From positions 1 through 40,967 of the IMG/VR virus record IMGVR_UViG_3300042369_000253: 40,967 nucleotides of DNA, one strand, 5' to 3'. The notes under the pieces are model-generated. The model had not been told where the DNA came from. It did no database searches and saw only the letters and a program-made list of their open reading frames with translations. Origin of the DNA: a virus. Made by a program: the position numbers and the translations under genes. Shown here in pieces: positions 29,287 through 37,096 of the stretch; the stretch's first letter is position 1; the number at the start of each line of letters is the position of its first letter.

Positions 29287-31218
29287 TTAGGTTAAATCTA
29301 CTATTTCACATTTATCGCCAGAACAAGCGTATTGCTGTGTCCCTGAAGTAGAGTCCTCTTTTTCGTAAGAAACGAGGGTCTTACTCCACTCAACAGAGGT
29401 CGGTAGCACCTGTTCTAGCGCACTACAATCCTCTAGGGAACATTCTTGGTATGGAGCCTGACGATAGGAGTGATCCGAATGTGGCAAGAAAGAAATACCA
29501 CTAATTTCATCAAAATGCCTATATACCCAGGCACCCACTTCCATCCATTCGTTCTCCTTTACCGTGATGGTAATAGAAGGTTTATGCTCACACCAATGAC
29601 GCTGAAACGTCAACCAGATCTCTAGATGCTCTATTGCTGTAATATCATTTCTGGTAATAGATCCTGGAGATCGTACAGGAAAGGAAAACACCATAGTGGT
29701 GTCTGGTTTCATCACACAAGGTTCGTGTGGAAACTTCATATCCATCATCATTTGACACAATGGATCTTTACGATCTGCGCGGACTGTACGAACATAATAA
29801 GAACTATGACGAGGATGAATGCCAGATGCAGAATCTGTTAGTTGTGAAACAGTACCACTTGGTTTCACACAAGTAATAGCAGCCGCCGGATTGATTCCTA
29901 TCTTCTTTGCCCAATCCTCATTTACATCTATCGAGACCTTTCGAAGTTTGGTCAGAACCTCTTCTGTGTTTTTATTATTGGCCCGTAACATTTCATTATC
30001 AAGAATCCCAGTCAAAGATACACCCAAAAGAGCTTCTTCTTGACAATTCTTTTTGAACTCTGAGGAGAGATAAGGAAAGTGAGTGAGACTTGCTTGCCAT
30101 GTTCCGAGAATGGTTGCTAACTTTACTTTTCGTTCTAAAGTTTCTGCCGTATCCGTTGCACGAACAATAACTTCTGTAAGATTACAGAATTCACGATCAC
30201 GAAGAATAATTTCTGAACATGGGTTCACACCGAACTCATAATCAGGATCTCTTCGATCCCCTAATTTTGCAACAGTGCGCTTGCATGCATCTCGGTTAAA
30301 GATACCTCGTTCTCCACTCTTAGACTTATAGAGCGAAATCCATTCTTCCATAAAGACACCAATGTCTGGTTTCTCCTTATATGCAACACTATTATTTGCA
30401 AGTGCTCTTTGTGGGTTTGCTTCCCACCATTGTCCAACCTTTGCATCTCGCATCTTCTCGTCTGTGAGATTAGATAGAGAAATCAGTGCAGAACGTCTTA
30501 CACCTCCAACGACGACAACTTCAGCAACTTTGCATACGAGATCGTGACACTCGATGGATGTAAGTTTCCTACCTGCGGCCCTCTTAAAAGTATCAGAGGT
30601 GAACTTGAACAAATCATCGAGCGGTGCCGGGCCAGATGCTCTACCACCGAAGGTCTTAAGTCTTGCTCCTGCAGGTCGTATCTTTTTAAGGTTCCATTTC
30701 GGTATTTGACCAGCAATAAGTAACGAGATGAGTTCTTTGTAAGATTTGGCCCAGCCGGCCTTTGAATCCTCAACAACGATCTCAGTTTCCGTTGCAGAAA
30801 AATTTTCAGCGATAGTAGGAAGTTTCTCCACATATTGTCTCTCCACAGAAAATCCTACGCCTGTACCACACATAAGGACGTAGAGTATTTCATCAAAGGC
30901 ACGAACTCTATTTACTGCAATATAACTACAATTATATCCTGCAACATTATCACGACTCAATGCTTCTCCGGCGGTCATCAATGATCGCATAGAAGGCATA
31001 ATTTCCAAATTCAATACTGCATCTTCTAATTCACTTCTCAGTTGTTTAGATAGAATATACTCTTGAGATTCTTTGAGGTGATTCTCAAAGAAGTCAAAAT
31101 ATCTAGTAACAGTTTCATTCCAAGTCTCTCGCCTCTTCTCTGATTCTATCCAACGAGAATAACGAGAAAGGTGAATGAATTGTTGGTAGAGGGACGGTAA
31201 TTGTGTTTCTTTTTTCAT
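29287..31218 (-). CDS. nrdJ: B12-dependent class II ribonucleotide reductase, monomeric
   Basis: This 643-aa protein has the key cysteines of the monomeric class II enzyme (RTPR of Lactobacillus leichmannii). C97 in YNCSYI and C345 in FCNLTEV form the reducing pair. C334 in NPCSEI is the thiyl site, with E336 beside it; the 11-residue gap from C334 to C345 equals that of RTPR C408-C419. The tail YACSGDKCEIVDLT supplies the C632/C637 shuttle pair with the RTPR spacing of five. The enzyme reduces ribonucleotides using adenosylcobalamin and needs no oxygen or second subunit. It lies directly after thyX, with a late-type TATAAATA upstream. Confidence 0.92.
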   Translation of the reverse strand: MKKETQLPSLYQQFIHLSRYSRWIESEKRRETWNETVTRYFDFFENHLKESQEYILSKQLRSELEDAVLNLEIMPSMRSLMTAGEALSRDNVAGYNCSYIAVNRVRAFDEILYVLMCGTGVGFSVERQYVEKLPTIAENFSATETEIVVEDSKAGWAKSYKELISLLIAGQIPKWNLKKIRPAGARLKTFGGRASGPAPLDDLFKFTSDTFKRAAGRKLTSIECHDLVCKVAEVVVVGGVRRSALISLSNLTDEKMRDAKVGQWWEANPQRALANNSVAYKEKPDIGVFMEEWISLYKSKSGERGIFNRDACKRTVAKLGDRRDPDYEFGVNPCSEIILRDREFCNLTEVIVRATDTAETLERKVKLATILGTWQASLTHFPYLSSEFKKNCQEEALLGVSLTGILDNEMLRANNKNTEEVLTKLRKVSIDVNEDWAKKIGINPAAAITCVKPSGTVSQLTDSASGIHPRHSSYYVRTVRADRKDPLCQMMMDMKFPHEPCVMKPDTTMVFSFPVRSPGSITRNDITAIEHLEIWLTFQRHWCEHKPSITITVKENEWMEVGAWVYRHFDEISGISFLPHSDHSYRQAPYQECSLEDCSALEQVLPTSVEWSKTLVSYEKEDSTSGTQQYACSGDKCEIVDLT

Positions 31219-31231
31219 AATGAAGGTACTA

Positions 31232-31239
31232 TATTTATA
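31232..31239 (-). promoter_or_regulatory. T4-type late promoter upstream of nrdJ
   Basis: The plus-strand TATTTATA reads TATAAATA on the minus strand, 13 bp before the nrdJ ATG (31218). A late signal before a nucleotide-metabolism gene is unexpected, and the match may be fortuitous because it overlaps the AT-rich 3' end of thyX. Confidence 0.45.
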
Positions 31240-31924
31240 CTTGTTCGGTCAGACAAAACCAAGATTCCTCAAAAAGTTCTTCTAATATTTTTCCTATTGC
31301 AGATGCATATTCTCTAATTTCCCATTGTGCATGAGGATCTATTCTTTGCTTGTAAAAACGAGCATAGGCCGCAAGAGAACCAGTCCACCACCATTCGGTG
31401 TAAGTACCTTGTGGCAAAATAAATCGTGCCTGTTCTGGTGCTATCTCATTTGCAATTAAATCGTTATATACTTCAAGACATTTAGAAGCGGCACGAAAAT
31501 ATGCTTCTTTGGATAATTCTTTTTTAGATCCATCAGGCATAAAATCTTCACTTCCCTGTTTGGCGCCTTGTGTTGGTGATGTTCTCCAATTTGGCGTATA
31601 AAATTCAGGCTCAAAGGTAACATATCTACGAGAAATTTCATTCTCTACAAATCCTTGTTTGTGTTTAAAGAATTGTGTACGAATAGAAATTGGTGCCTTT
31701 ATTCTTAATGTAATTTGTGGATGTGCAAAAGGTGTCCAATGATTGTGTTTTGCTAGATATTTAATAAGATTAAAATCCTTATCTGAAACCATTGCGCCAG
31801 GAACTGTTTTCTTATTGAAGGATACTCTGGCAGCATCAACAACAGTCAAATCTGATCCCATGTGGTTAACATATTCTACAAATCCAACATCCAAAACCGA
31901 AATTTTATTTACATAATCACTCAT
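31235..31924 (-). CDS. thyX: Flavin-dependent thymidylate synthase ThyX
   Basis: This 229-aa protein carries FFKHKQGFVENEISRRYV, a variant of the ThyX signature RHRxxSxNExSxR in which the first Arg is Lys and the Ser is Gly. The C-terminal QARFILPQGTYTEWWWTGSLAAYARFYKQR is the conserved dUMP/FAD-binding end. It makes dTMP from dUMP with methylene-tetrahydrofolate and FAD. The start at 31924 (MSDYVNKI) follows AGAAAGGAATATT; an upstream ATG at 31951 overlaps the primase gene. The altered signature is common in phage ThyX proteins as far as I recall. Confidence 0.9.
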   Translation of the reverse strand: MSDYVNKISVLDVGFVEYVNHMGSDLTVVDAARVSFNKKTVPGAMVSDKDFNLIKYLAKHNHWTPFAHPQITLRIKAPISIRTQFFKHKQGFVENEISRRYVTFEPEFYTPNWRTSPTQGAKQGSEDFMPDGSKKELSKEAYFRAASKCLEVYNDLIANEIAPEQARFILPQGTYTEWWWTGSLAAYARFYKQRIDPHAQWEIREYASAIGKILEELFEESWFCLTEQV

Positions 31925-31935
31925 AATATTCCTTT

Positions 31936-32958
31936 CTAACAACGTTTCCAATCATTAAATGCCAACTGTGCTTTCAATCCTATACAACTATTATTCTTTA
32001 TCACATCTACAGTTTTCTCTATATCTGTATTCAACACCATATCATTGATATCTTTTTCCTTTATTGATCTAGGCCATACACATACGGTATATCCCATATC
32101 TATTAAGTCTTTTTGTATACCTGTAGTATCCCTGTTTCTGGGTTCATTGTCAAGAACAAAACAAGCATTTTTATATTGTTTTGCTACTTCCATAAATGAA
32201 GAACTGCCAAGACATGCTATACAATTTGGCAAAAACATACTGTCGAGAGGCCCTTCTACTACATAGATCTGTTTGTTAGTATCGATTCGATCTATTCCAA
32301 AAATCAACTTCTCATCTTCATTCTTTCGTAGTGTAATATATTTTGGTGCCTTTTTATCTAAGGTAGTAGGAAGAACTCTTCCTTGAGCTCCGATTATATC
32401 TCCTTCTATATTCCTAATTAGAATAATTATTCTAGGTTCTTGTTTTAGAATATAGGTGGTATTAAACTGTTTAGAAAATACACTAAAATCTTCTGTATAT
32501 CCAATATCACACCATCTATCCTTTGGTATTTTTCTATCCACAATAAACTGAGAACATATATGAGAAGGATCAAGGTTAGTTGATTGTGTGAAATTTGAAA
32601 TAGAATCAAACTTTATCTGTTGTTTTATAAAAGGATAGGTTACTTCTTCTGCAGGTTTTATGTAATTAGATTTACCATTTTCACCAGAAATATATCGTTC
32701 TATCGAATATTCCTTACATAAAGATGGAGAGATACGTTCTAGAATATTATATAAATTATGTCCTATACCACAGTTATGGCATTTAAAAAAGAAATCATTA
32801 CCTTTTTTATAGAAGTATCCTCTAGCCTTTGATTTACTTTTATCCGAATCACCACAAAGTGGACAGCGGCAGTTTGCTAAATTATCTTTCTTCCATTTGA
32901 ATTTTGGAAGAAGACATGAGACCATATTGATGTATTTTTTGTCGATATATGTTGACAT
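31936..32958 (-). CDS. DNA primase (T4 gp61/DnaG type)
   Basis: The N-terminal zinc ribbon has C32-x2-C35 (CPLCGDSDKSK) and C60-x2-C63 (CHNCG), followed by a Toprim region: IILIRNIEGDIIGAQGRVL, QIYVVEGPLDSMFLPN with the catalytic Glu, and ACFVLDNEPRNRD with the D-x-D-like metal site. At 340 aa it matches phage gp61-type primases. It synthesises RNA primers with the adjacent helicase. It begins right after the helicase stop, giving the helicase-primase order of T4. Confidence 0.88.
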   Translation of the reverse strand: MSTYIDKKYINMVSCLLPKFKWKKDNLANCRCPLCGDSDKSKSKARGYFYKKGNDFFFKCHNCGIGHNLYNILERISPSLCKEYSIERYISGENGKSNYIKPAEEVTYPFIKQQIKFDSISNFTQSTNLDPSHICSQFIVDRKIPKDRWCDIGYTEDFSVFSKQFNTTYILKQEPRIIILIRNIEGDIIGAQGRVLPTTLDKKAPKYITLRKNEDEKLIFGIDRIDTNKQIYVVEGPLDSMFLPNCIACLGSSSFMEVAKQYKNACFVLDNEPRNRDTTGIQKDLIDMGYTVCVWPRSIKEKDINDMVLNTDIEKTVDVIKNNSCIGLKAQLAFNDWKRC

Positions 32959-34356
32959 TTAGACTGTCCATGACTGAAATTTCTTAGATGATTTCTTTTT
33001 GTTATCGTTGAAGAAATCATCTTCTTCATCTCGCTGTTTCTTTGCAGTATCCGTGATGAATGATTGGTCTTCTTTCTTAGCATCAAACAGTTTCATTTTA
33101 GCTCTATTTATTCCTAGTATGAATTTTCTATTCTTTACCTTATCATTATATCGATTCTTAAGTTGTTTAACCATGATCTGATTTAGTTCATCCAATTCAT
33201 CGGTAGCAATCAACGCAAACATAAAATCGGCAGTAGCCGGAAGTCCAAATGACTCGGATGTATTTTCCAAATCCACATCAGTATTAGAATATCCTGCTCT
33301 ATTGGTCTGTGTTGCTGTAAAGATTGGTACATTATATTCAATTGCTAGTCCACGAATTTCTTCTGCAATCGATTTGATATACTCGTACGAATTTATATTC
33401 TTTGCGCCTTTATGTCTAGAAGAAGCACAAATATTCAAATAATCGATAAAGATGATGTCTGGTTTGAATTTCTTTTTAAGTTTCAATTCGTCTAATAGAA
33501 ATCTAAAATGATTCACATTAGCAGTAGCAGTTGGATATTCCTTGATAATCAATTTTCCAGTAACACTAACCGATGCTGCTTGAATCTTTTTCTCATATAC
33601 AGATTTTGATAAATCTTTTAAATCATCTAGATTGATATCTAATAAATTTGCATCTATTCGTTCTGCGATACGTTCTTCTGCCATTTCACAAGTAATATAC
33701 AGTACATTCAGATTTTGCTTTAGACATGAAACTGCATGATGACACAGGAAGAGACTTTTTCCAACTCCAGTTCCTGCCATGACGACATTGAGAGTCTTTG
33801 GTGTAATTCCGTCTTTAGTAATCGCATTAAAGTATTCCAAATCAAACGAGATCTTCTTTTCAGTAAGATGATAAAAATCATATCGCTTTTCATAGTCTTG
33901 AATGTAATCATGTCCTACATTAGGATCAAAAGAAACTGCCAATGCTTTGCTTAGTATTTCAGGGATTGCTCCCTTAGCATTGTTAGATTTCCCATCGATG
34001 ATATTGATGGATTCCATAATAGCATTATATACTGCTTTTTCTCTACAGAAAGATTCAGTCTCTGATGCCAACCATTCTTGATCTATAGGATCAACATCCT
34101 TTGAAATGTTATCAACAATAGTTGATATTTTCTTTATCTCATCATCTGACACGATTTTATTCTTGTCGATAAGAATGAATAAAGCTTCTTTGGTTGGAAG
34201 ACTATTATACTTTATAATATATTCACTGATCGTCTCAAAAACAAATCTCTCAGACCGATCTTGAAAATATTCTTTAGTTAAGAATGGAATCACCTTTCTG
34301 GAAAAGGTTTCATTTTTAATTAAATTATTAAGTATAATCTGTTCTATGCTATTCAT
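32959..34356 (-). CDS. Replicative DNA helicase (DnaB/T4 gp41 type)
   Basis: The 465-aa protein has an N-terminal helical primase-interaction region, then a RecA-like motor: Walker A MAGTGVGKSLFLC (about 193-204), Walker B KPDIIFIDYLNICAS, and the Gln/Arg motif VPIFTATQTNRAGY. The C-terminal tail is acidic/basic and ends KKKSSKKFQSWTV. It unwinds the fork with the adjacent primase. It is translationally coupled (ATGA) to the upstream speD-like gene. Confidence 0.9.
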   Translation of the reverse strand: MNSIEQIILNNLIKNETFSRKVIPFLTKEYFQDRSERFVFETISEYIIKYNSLPTKEALFILIDKNKIVSDDEIKKISTIVDNISKDVDPIDQEWLASETESFCREKAVYNAIMESINIIDGKSNNAKGAIPEILSKALAVSFDPNVGHDYIQDYEKRYDFYHLTEKKISFDLEYFNAITKDGITPKTLNVVMAGTGVGKSLFLCHHAVSCLKQNLNVLYITCEMAEERIAERIDANLLDINLDDLKDLSKSVYEKKIQAASVSVTGKLIIKEYPTATANVNHFRFLLDELKLKKKFKPDIIFIDYLNICASSRHKGAKNINSYEYIKSIAEEIRGLAIEYNVPIFTATQTNRAGYSNTDVDLENTSESFGLPATADFMFALIATDELDELNQIMVKQLKNRYNDKVKNRKFILGINRAKMKLFDAKKEDQSFITDTAKKQRDEEDDFFNDNKKKSSKKFQSWTV

Positions 34357-34754
34357 TTTGTAATGTTTCCATACCCAGTGCCGCGAACAAAATAATGTTC
34401 TTCTATCTTTTCAAACCCAAAGCATTCTCGTGCATAATCAAGAATGATATTCTTGTCAAACTTATTACAAGAGTAAACATCAAGAGTAATAAATCTTTTG
34501 GGTTCCATAGAATGAATTTGAATGCCACTTTCTATAAGAGGAACCCAACCACTTACTCCTGCTTTATCAGGATACATTTCGTGTCCATTTTTAATTGGAC
34601 CATGCATTACTACAGGTTGTGACATACGAGTCATTCCAATCTTATCTACTACTCGTTCTAAGAACCTATAATGTAGTTCCAAGTCATCTGCGGCGCCTAC
34701 ACGGCAATCGTACATATCAAGATAATAAGAGTATCCGAAAGGGGTATCGCTCAT
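34353..34754 (-). CDS. speD: S-adenosylmethionine decarboxylase (SpeD-like), 133 aa
   Basis: The sequence GWVPLIESGIQIHSMEPKRFITLDVYSCNKFD matches the bacterial SpeD core: Glu75-Ser76 is the self-cleavage site that yields the pyruvoyl group, His81 the processing base and Cys96 the active-site Cys. The length is that of prokaryotic AdoMetDC proenzymes. It makes decarboxylated SAM for spermidine synthesis; no spermidine synthase is seen here, so the host would finish the pathway. It sits in ATGA overlap with both uvsX and the helicase gene, so it is made with the replisome. Polyamines could help DNA condensation. Confidence 0.86.
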   Translation of the reverse strand: MSDTPFGYSYYLDMYDCRVGAADDLELHYRFLERVVDKIGMTRMSQPVVMHGPIKNGHEMYPDKAGVSGWVPLIESGIQIHSMEPKRFITLDVYSCNKFDKNIILDYARECFGFEKIEEHYFVRGTGYGNITK

Positions 34755-35788
34755 ATGGTTTCTTCTGTGGATTCTGAACCATACTTGAATTCTTTGGCAG
34801 CTGCTATGTTTATTTTAGACATCAATTCCTTTGTGAAGTATTTTTCTGGGGTTTCATACATTTGTTTCTCGAAGACTTTAGTACCGTTCAGTTCTATTCG
34901 TCCTGCAGTCTTAGTAACTATACCATGTTGTACTGCTAAGTCAAGTAAACCAAAATAAGGATCTAGACCAGAATCATAATTTAGTTTAACGTCTACTACC
35001 TTATTCTCCTTTGTAAATCTTCCCTTATATAACTTACAGTGAATTATGTTACCTACAACTTCTCCGGCGCTATCCTTGTCCTTCTTCTTTGAGAGATAGA
35101 TAATCATAGATGCTGCGAATTTAAGACCAGATCCTCCACCCATTTCCTTTGTTGGGAAATAAGATCCAATCACATCGTATGTGTGGTTGGTCATGATCAA
35201 AGGAATTTTAGCAAGTCCCAATTTAACAGTCAATACACGAAATGTTGACTTGATAATTTGTGCCCGTGTCATGTCTCGTACTTCTTTACCTTCGGCAGTA
35301 TCAGTCATTTCCTTTGAAGTAGACAACATCCCCAATGAATCCAAGATAATCATTGTCTTCTTTTTCTTTTCTTCTGGCAGTTCAAGATACTTATCTACAA
35401 TCGTAATAACTTGTTTACGAAATTCCTCAATAGTAGATACAGGAAATACTGCTACTCTCTTGGGATCAATTCCACGATTCTTGAACATCTCTGATGTTAC
35501 TGCTTGCTCTGAATCAAAGTACAATACAATTGCTTCTGGATTATCTCGTAAGAACTTCGACAAGATTCCCATTGCAATATAAGTCTTTCCTGTAGCTTGT
35601 TCTCCTGCCAAAGCAATAATTTTATTGTCTGGCATTCCTTTATAGATGTCACCAGAAACCAAAGCATTCAGGATATAACATCCTGTATCCATAAATGTGG
35701 TGACATCTGCACCATCCAATCCTCCAGATACTAATGATGCATATTTGTTGCCAGAATCTTTGATAAATGAATTTAATAAATCAGACAT
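34751..35788 (-). CDS. uvsX: RecA-like recombinase UvsX
   Basis: This 345-aa protein has Walker A GEQATGKT (about 62-69), Walker B KKTMIILDSLGML and the loop region VLTVKLGLAKIPLIMTNHTYDVIG typical of T4 UvsX/RecA. It drives strand exchange in recombination-dependent replication. The start at 35788 (MSDLLNSF) follows AGGAG; an upstream ATG at 35842 falls within the polymerase gene. It lies just after the C-terminal polymerase gene in an operon of replication functions. Confidence 0.92.
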   Translation of the reverse strand: MSDLLNSFIKDSGNKYASLVSGGLDGADVTTFMDTGCYILNALVSGDIYKGMPDNKIIALAGEQATGKTYIAMGILSKFLRDNPEAIVLYFDSEQAVTSEMFKNRGIDPKRVAVFPVSTIEEFRKQVITIVDKYLELPEEKKKKTMIILDSLGMLSTSKEMTDTAEGKEVRDMTRAQIIKSTFRVLTVKLGLAKIPLIMTNHTYDVIGSYFPTKEMGGGSGLKFAASMIIYLSKKKDKDSAGEVVGNIIHCKLYKGRFTKENKVVDVKLNYDSGLDPYFGLLDLAVQHGIVTKTAGRIELNGTKVFEKQMYETPEKYFTKELMSKINIAAAKEFKYGSESTEETI

Positions 35789-35796
35789 AATTTCTC

Positions 35797-36912
35797 CTAA
35801 TTGAATAGACTTTCTAGTGTTGTTTTCTTCTCGTACGACCAACCAATAGTATTTAGAATAGTGGCGAGCGGATCGAGAAACGATTTCTCGAATTGTTTAG
35901 CATAATCAATATATGCCTCTAATTCGAATTCTTTTGGAACTTTATTTGGAAAAGAAACGATATGATCGTCTCCATACATACCACCAAAAGGATTTGGTGT
36001 TTTCAGATAAACGAATTTGATTTTTTCGCCTTCTTGAATTAGTTTGTATTTCTTTTCTAATTTCATTTTGTTGATGTGGTGATTGTATATCAATGCACCC
36101 TTTACTGCAATAGGTGTTGATTTTTTGTAAATATAATAAGAATCTCTATACTTTTCTAGTCCATTAACCCGTCTAGGAAAAGCTATATTCTCAGCAGACA
36201 TAGAAAAGAAATTCTTCTTTATATTTTCAATAAAGGTTATCAGATAATCTTCATCGTGATTTAACATGATATCGATACACTTCTTTAAATCGTTTCGAAC
36301 TAATTCTGGAGTAGAACTTCTCGTAGTTTCGATACCCATGATCTTTAGTTCTGGTGTAGAGTACTTCACTCCTTCAGAATCATATACATTTAGAATATAT
36401 CTCTTTTTTGCTGTCCATATACCCTTATTCGCTATAGATTCTCTAGCCATTACCATTTTATTTTCGTATGCATTCATGGTAGAAGATAACTCATTGAATT
36501 TCTTCTCTATGAGAGGGAGAATGATATTCTTAGAACATTTATCTAAGTATGAACATATCTTATGATCATCAGTTTCGTTTGGTAGATATTTCTTTACCAA
36601 AGAACCTAGATTCAAATAAACAGAGTCTGTATCTGATGCTATGATATAGTCAATATCAGTTGTTCCTAGATTTTTATTAAGAAATGCATTTAATTCATTT
36701 CCAATATATTGAATAGATAATTGACCCGACACCGTAATTGCCTCTGCAATATCTGTACTGTAATATCGGAAATATTGATTTCCGATTGCTCCGTATGCCG
36801 AATTTAACTGAATCTTTTTTACCAACTGAAAGTTATGATACTTTGAAATATCATATTCTAGTTTGGTTTTAAGACTCAGCAGTTCTTCTTTTGTTAGTTT
36901 TGTTAAGTCCAT
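35797..36912 (-). CDS. 43B: DNA polymerase B family, C-terminal part (gp43B-like)
   Basis: This 371-aa protein begins just before polymerase motif B: KKIQLNSAYGAIGNQYFRYY (about 32-51). It carries motif C in ASDTDSVYL (DTDS 94-97) and KKRYILNVYD (about 169-178), then the thumb, and ends in TTLESLFN, which resembles the C-terminal sliding-clamp peptide of T4 gp43 (ASLDFLFG). It lacks the exonuclease and motif A, which are encoded separately at 37097. An unsplit T4-like polymerase would run through the fingers at this point. The two halves must assemble for activity, as reported for gp43A/gp43B of some Aeromonas T4-like phages. Confidence 0.9.
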   Translation of the reverse strand: MDLTKLTKEELLSLKTKLEYDISKYHNFQLVKKIQLNSAYGAIGNQYFRYYSTDIAEAITVSGQLSIQYIGNELNAFLNKNLGTTDIDYIIASDTDSVYLNLGSLVKKYLPNETDDHKICSYLDKCSKNIILPLIEKKFNELSSTMNAYENKMVMARESIANKGIWTAKKRYILNVYDSEGVKYSTPELKIMGIETTRSSTPELVRNDLKKCIDIMLNHDEDYLITFIENIKKNFFSMSAENIAFPRRVNGLEKYRDSYYIYKKSTPIAVKGALIYNHHINKMKLEKKYKLIQEGEKIKFVYLKTPNPFGGMYGDDHIVSFPNKVPKEFELEAYIDYAKQFEKSFLDPLATILNTIGWSYEKKTTLESLFN

Positions 36913-37015
36913 TTTTTCGTTTCTTTTTAAAGATCAAATCATAATTCTTAGAATACTGTTCAGTATCTACTTTTCTATAAGTGTCACCTTTACCTGCGTT
37001 GTGTTTTCTACTCAT
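36869..37015 (-). CDS. Tiny basic ORF between the polymerase halves, 48 aa
   Basis: Minus-strand reading gives MSRKHNAGKGDTYRKVDTEQ, then YSKNYDLIFKKKRKNG and a short Asn/Lys/Arg tail. The pattern 'M-x-R-x-N-x-GKGD-x-x-R-x-V...Y...NYD-x-IF' recurs, from memory, in very small uncharacterised phage proteins. It begins 3 bp downstream of the tRNA and its last 44 bp overlap the 43B start, so it may also set the translation of 43B. Confidence 0.6.
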   Translation of the reverse strand: MSRKHNAGKGDTYRKVDTEQYSKNYDLIFKKKRKNGLNKTNKRRTAES

Positions 37016-37017
37016 AA

Positions 37018-37091
37018 TAGCACGAGCGGGACTCGAACCCGCAACACAAAGATTTTAAATCTTTTGTCTCTGCCAATTGGACTACCGTGCC
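37018..37091 (-). tRNA. tRNA-Leu(UAA) with short variable loop
   Basis: Minus-strand cloverleaf of 74 nt: acceptor GGCACGG/TCGTGCT (two G-U pairs), D arm GTCC...AGAC, anticodon stem AAAGA/TCTTT with loop TTTAAAA giving anticodon TAA, variable loop GTGTT, T arm GCGGG-TTCGAGT-CCCGC, discriminator A. CCA is not encoded. The anticodon reads UUA (Leu), but the variable loop is five bases instead of the long arm of bacterial tRNA-Leu. It lies in the gap between the two polymerase genes. Confidence 0.88.
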
Positions 37092-37096
37092 AGCAA

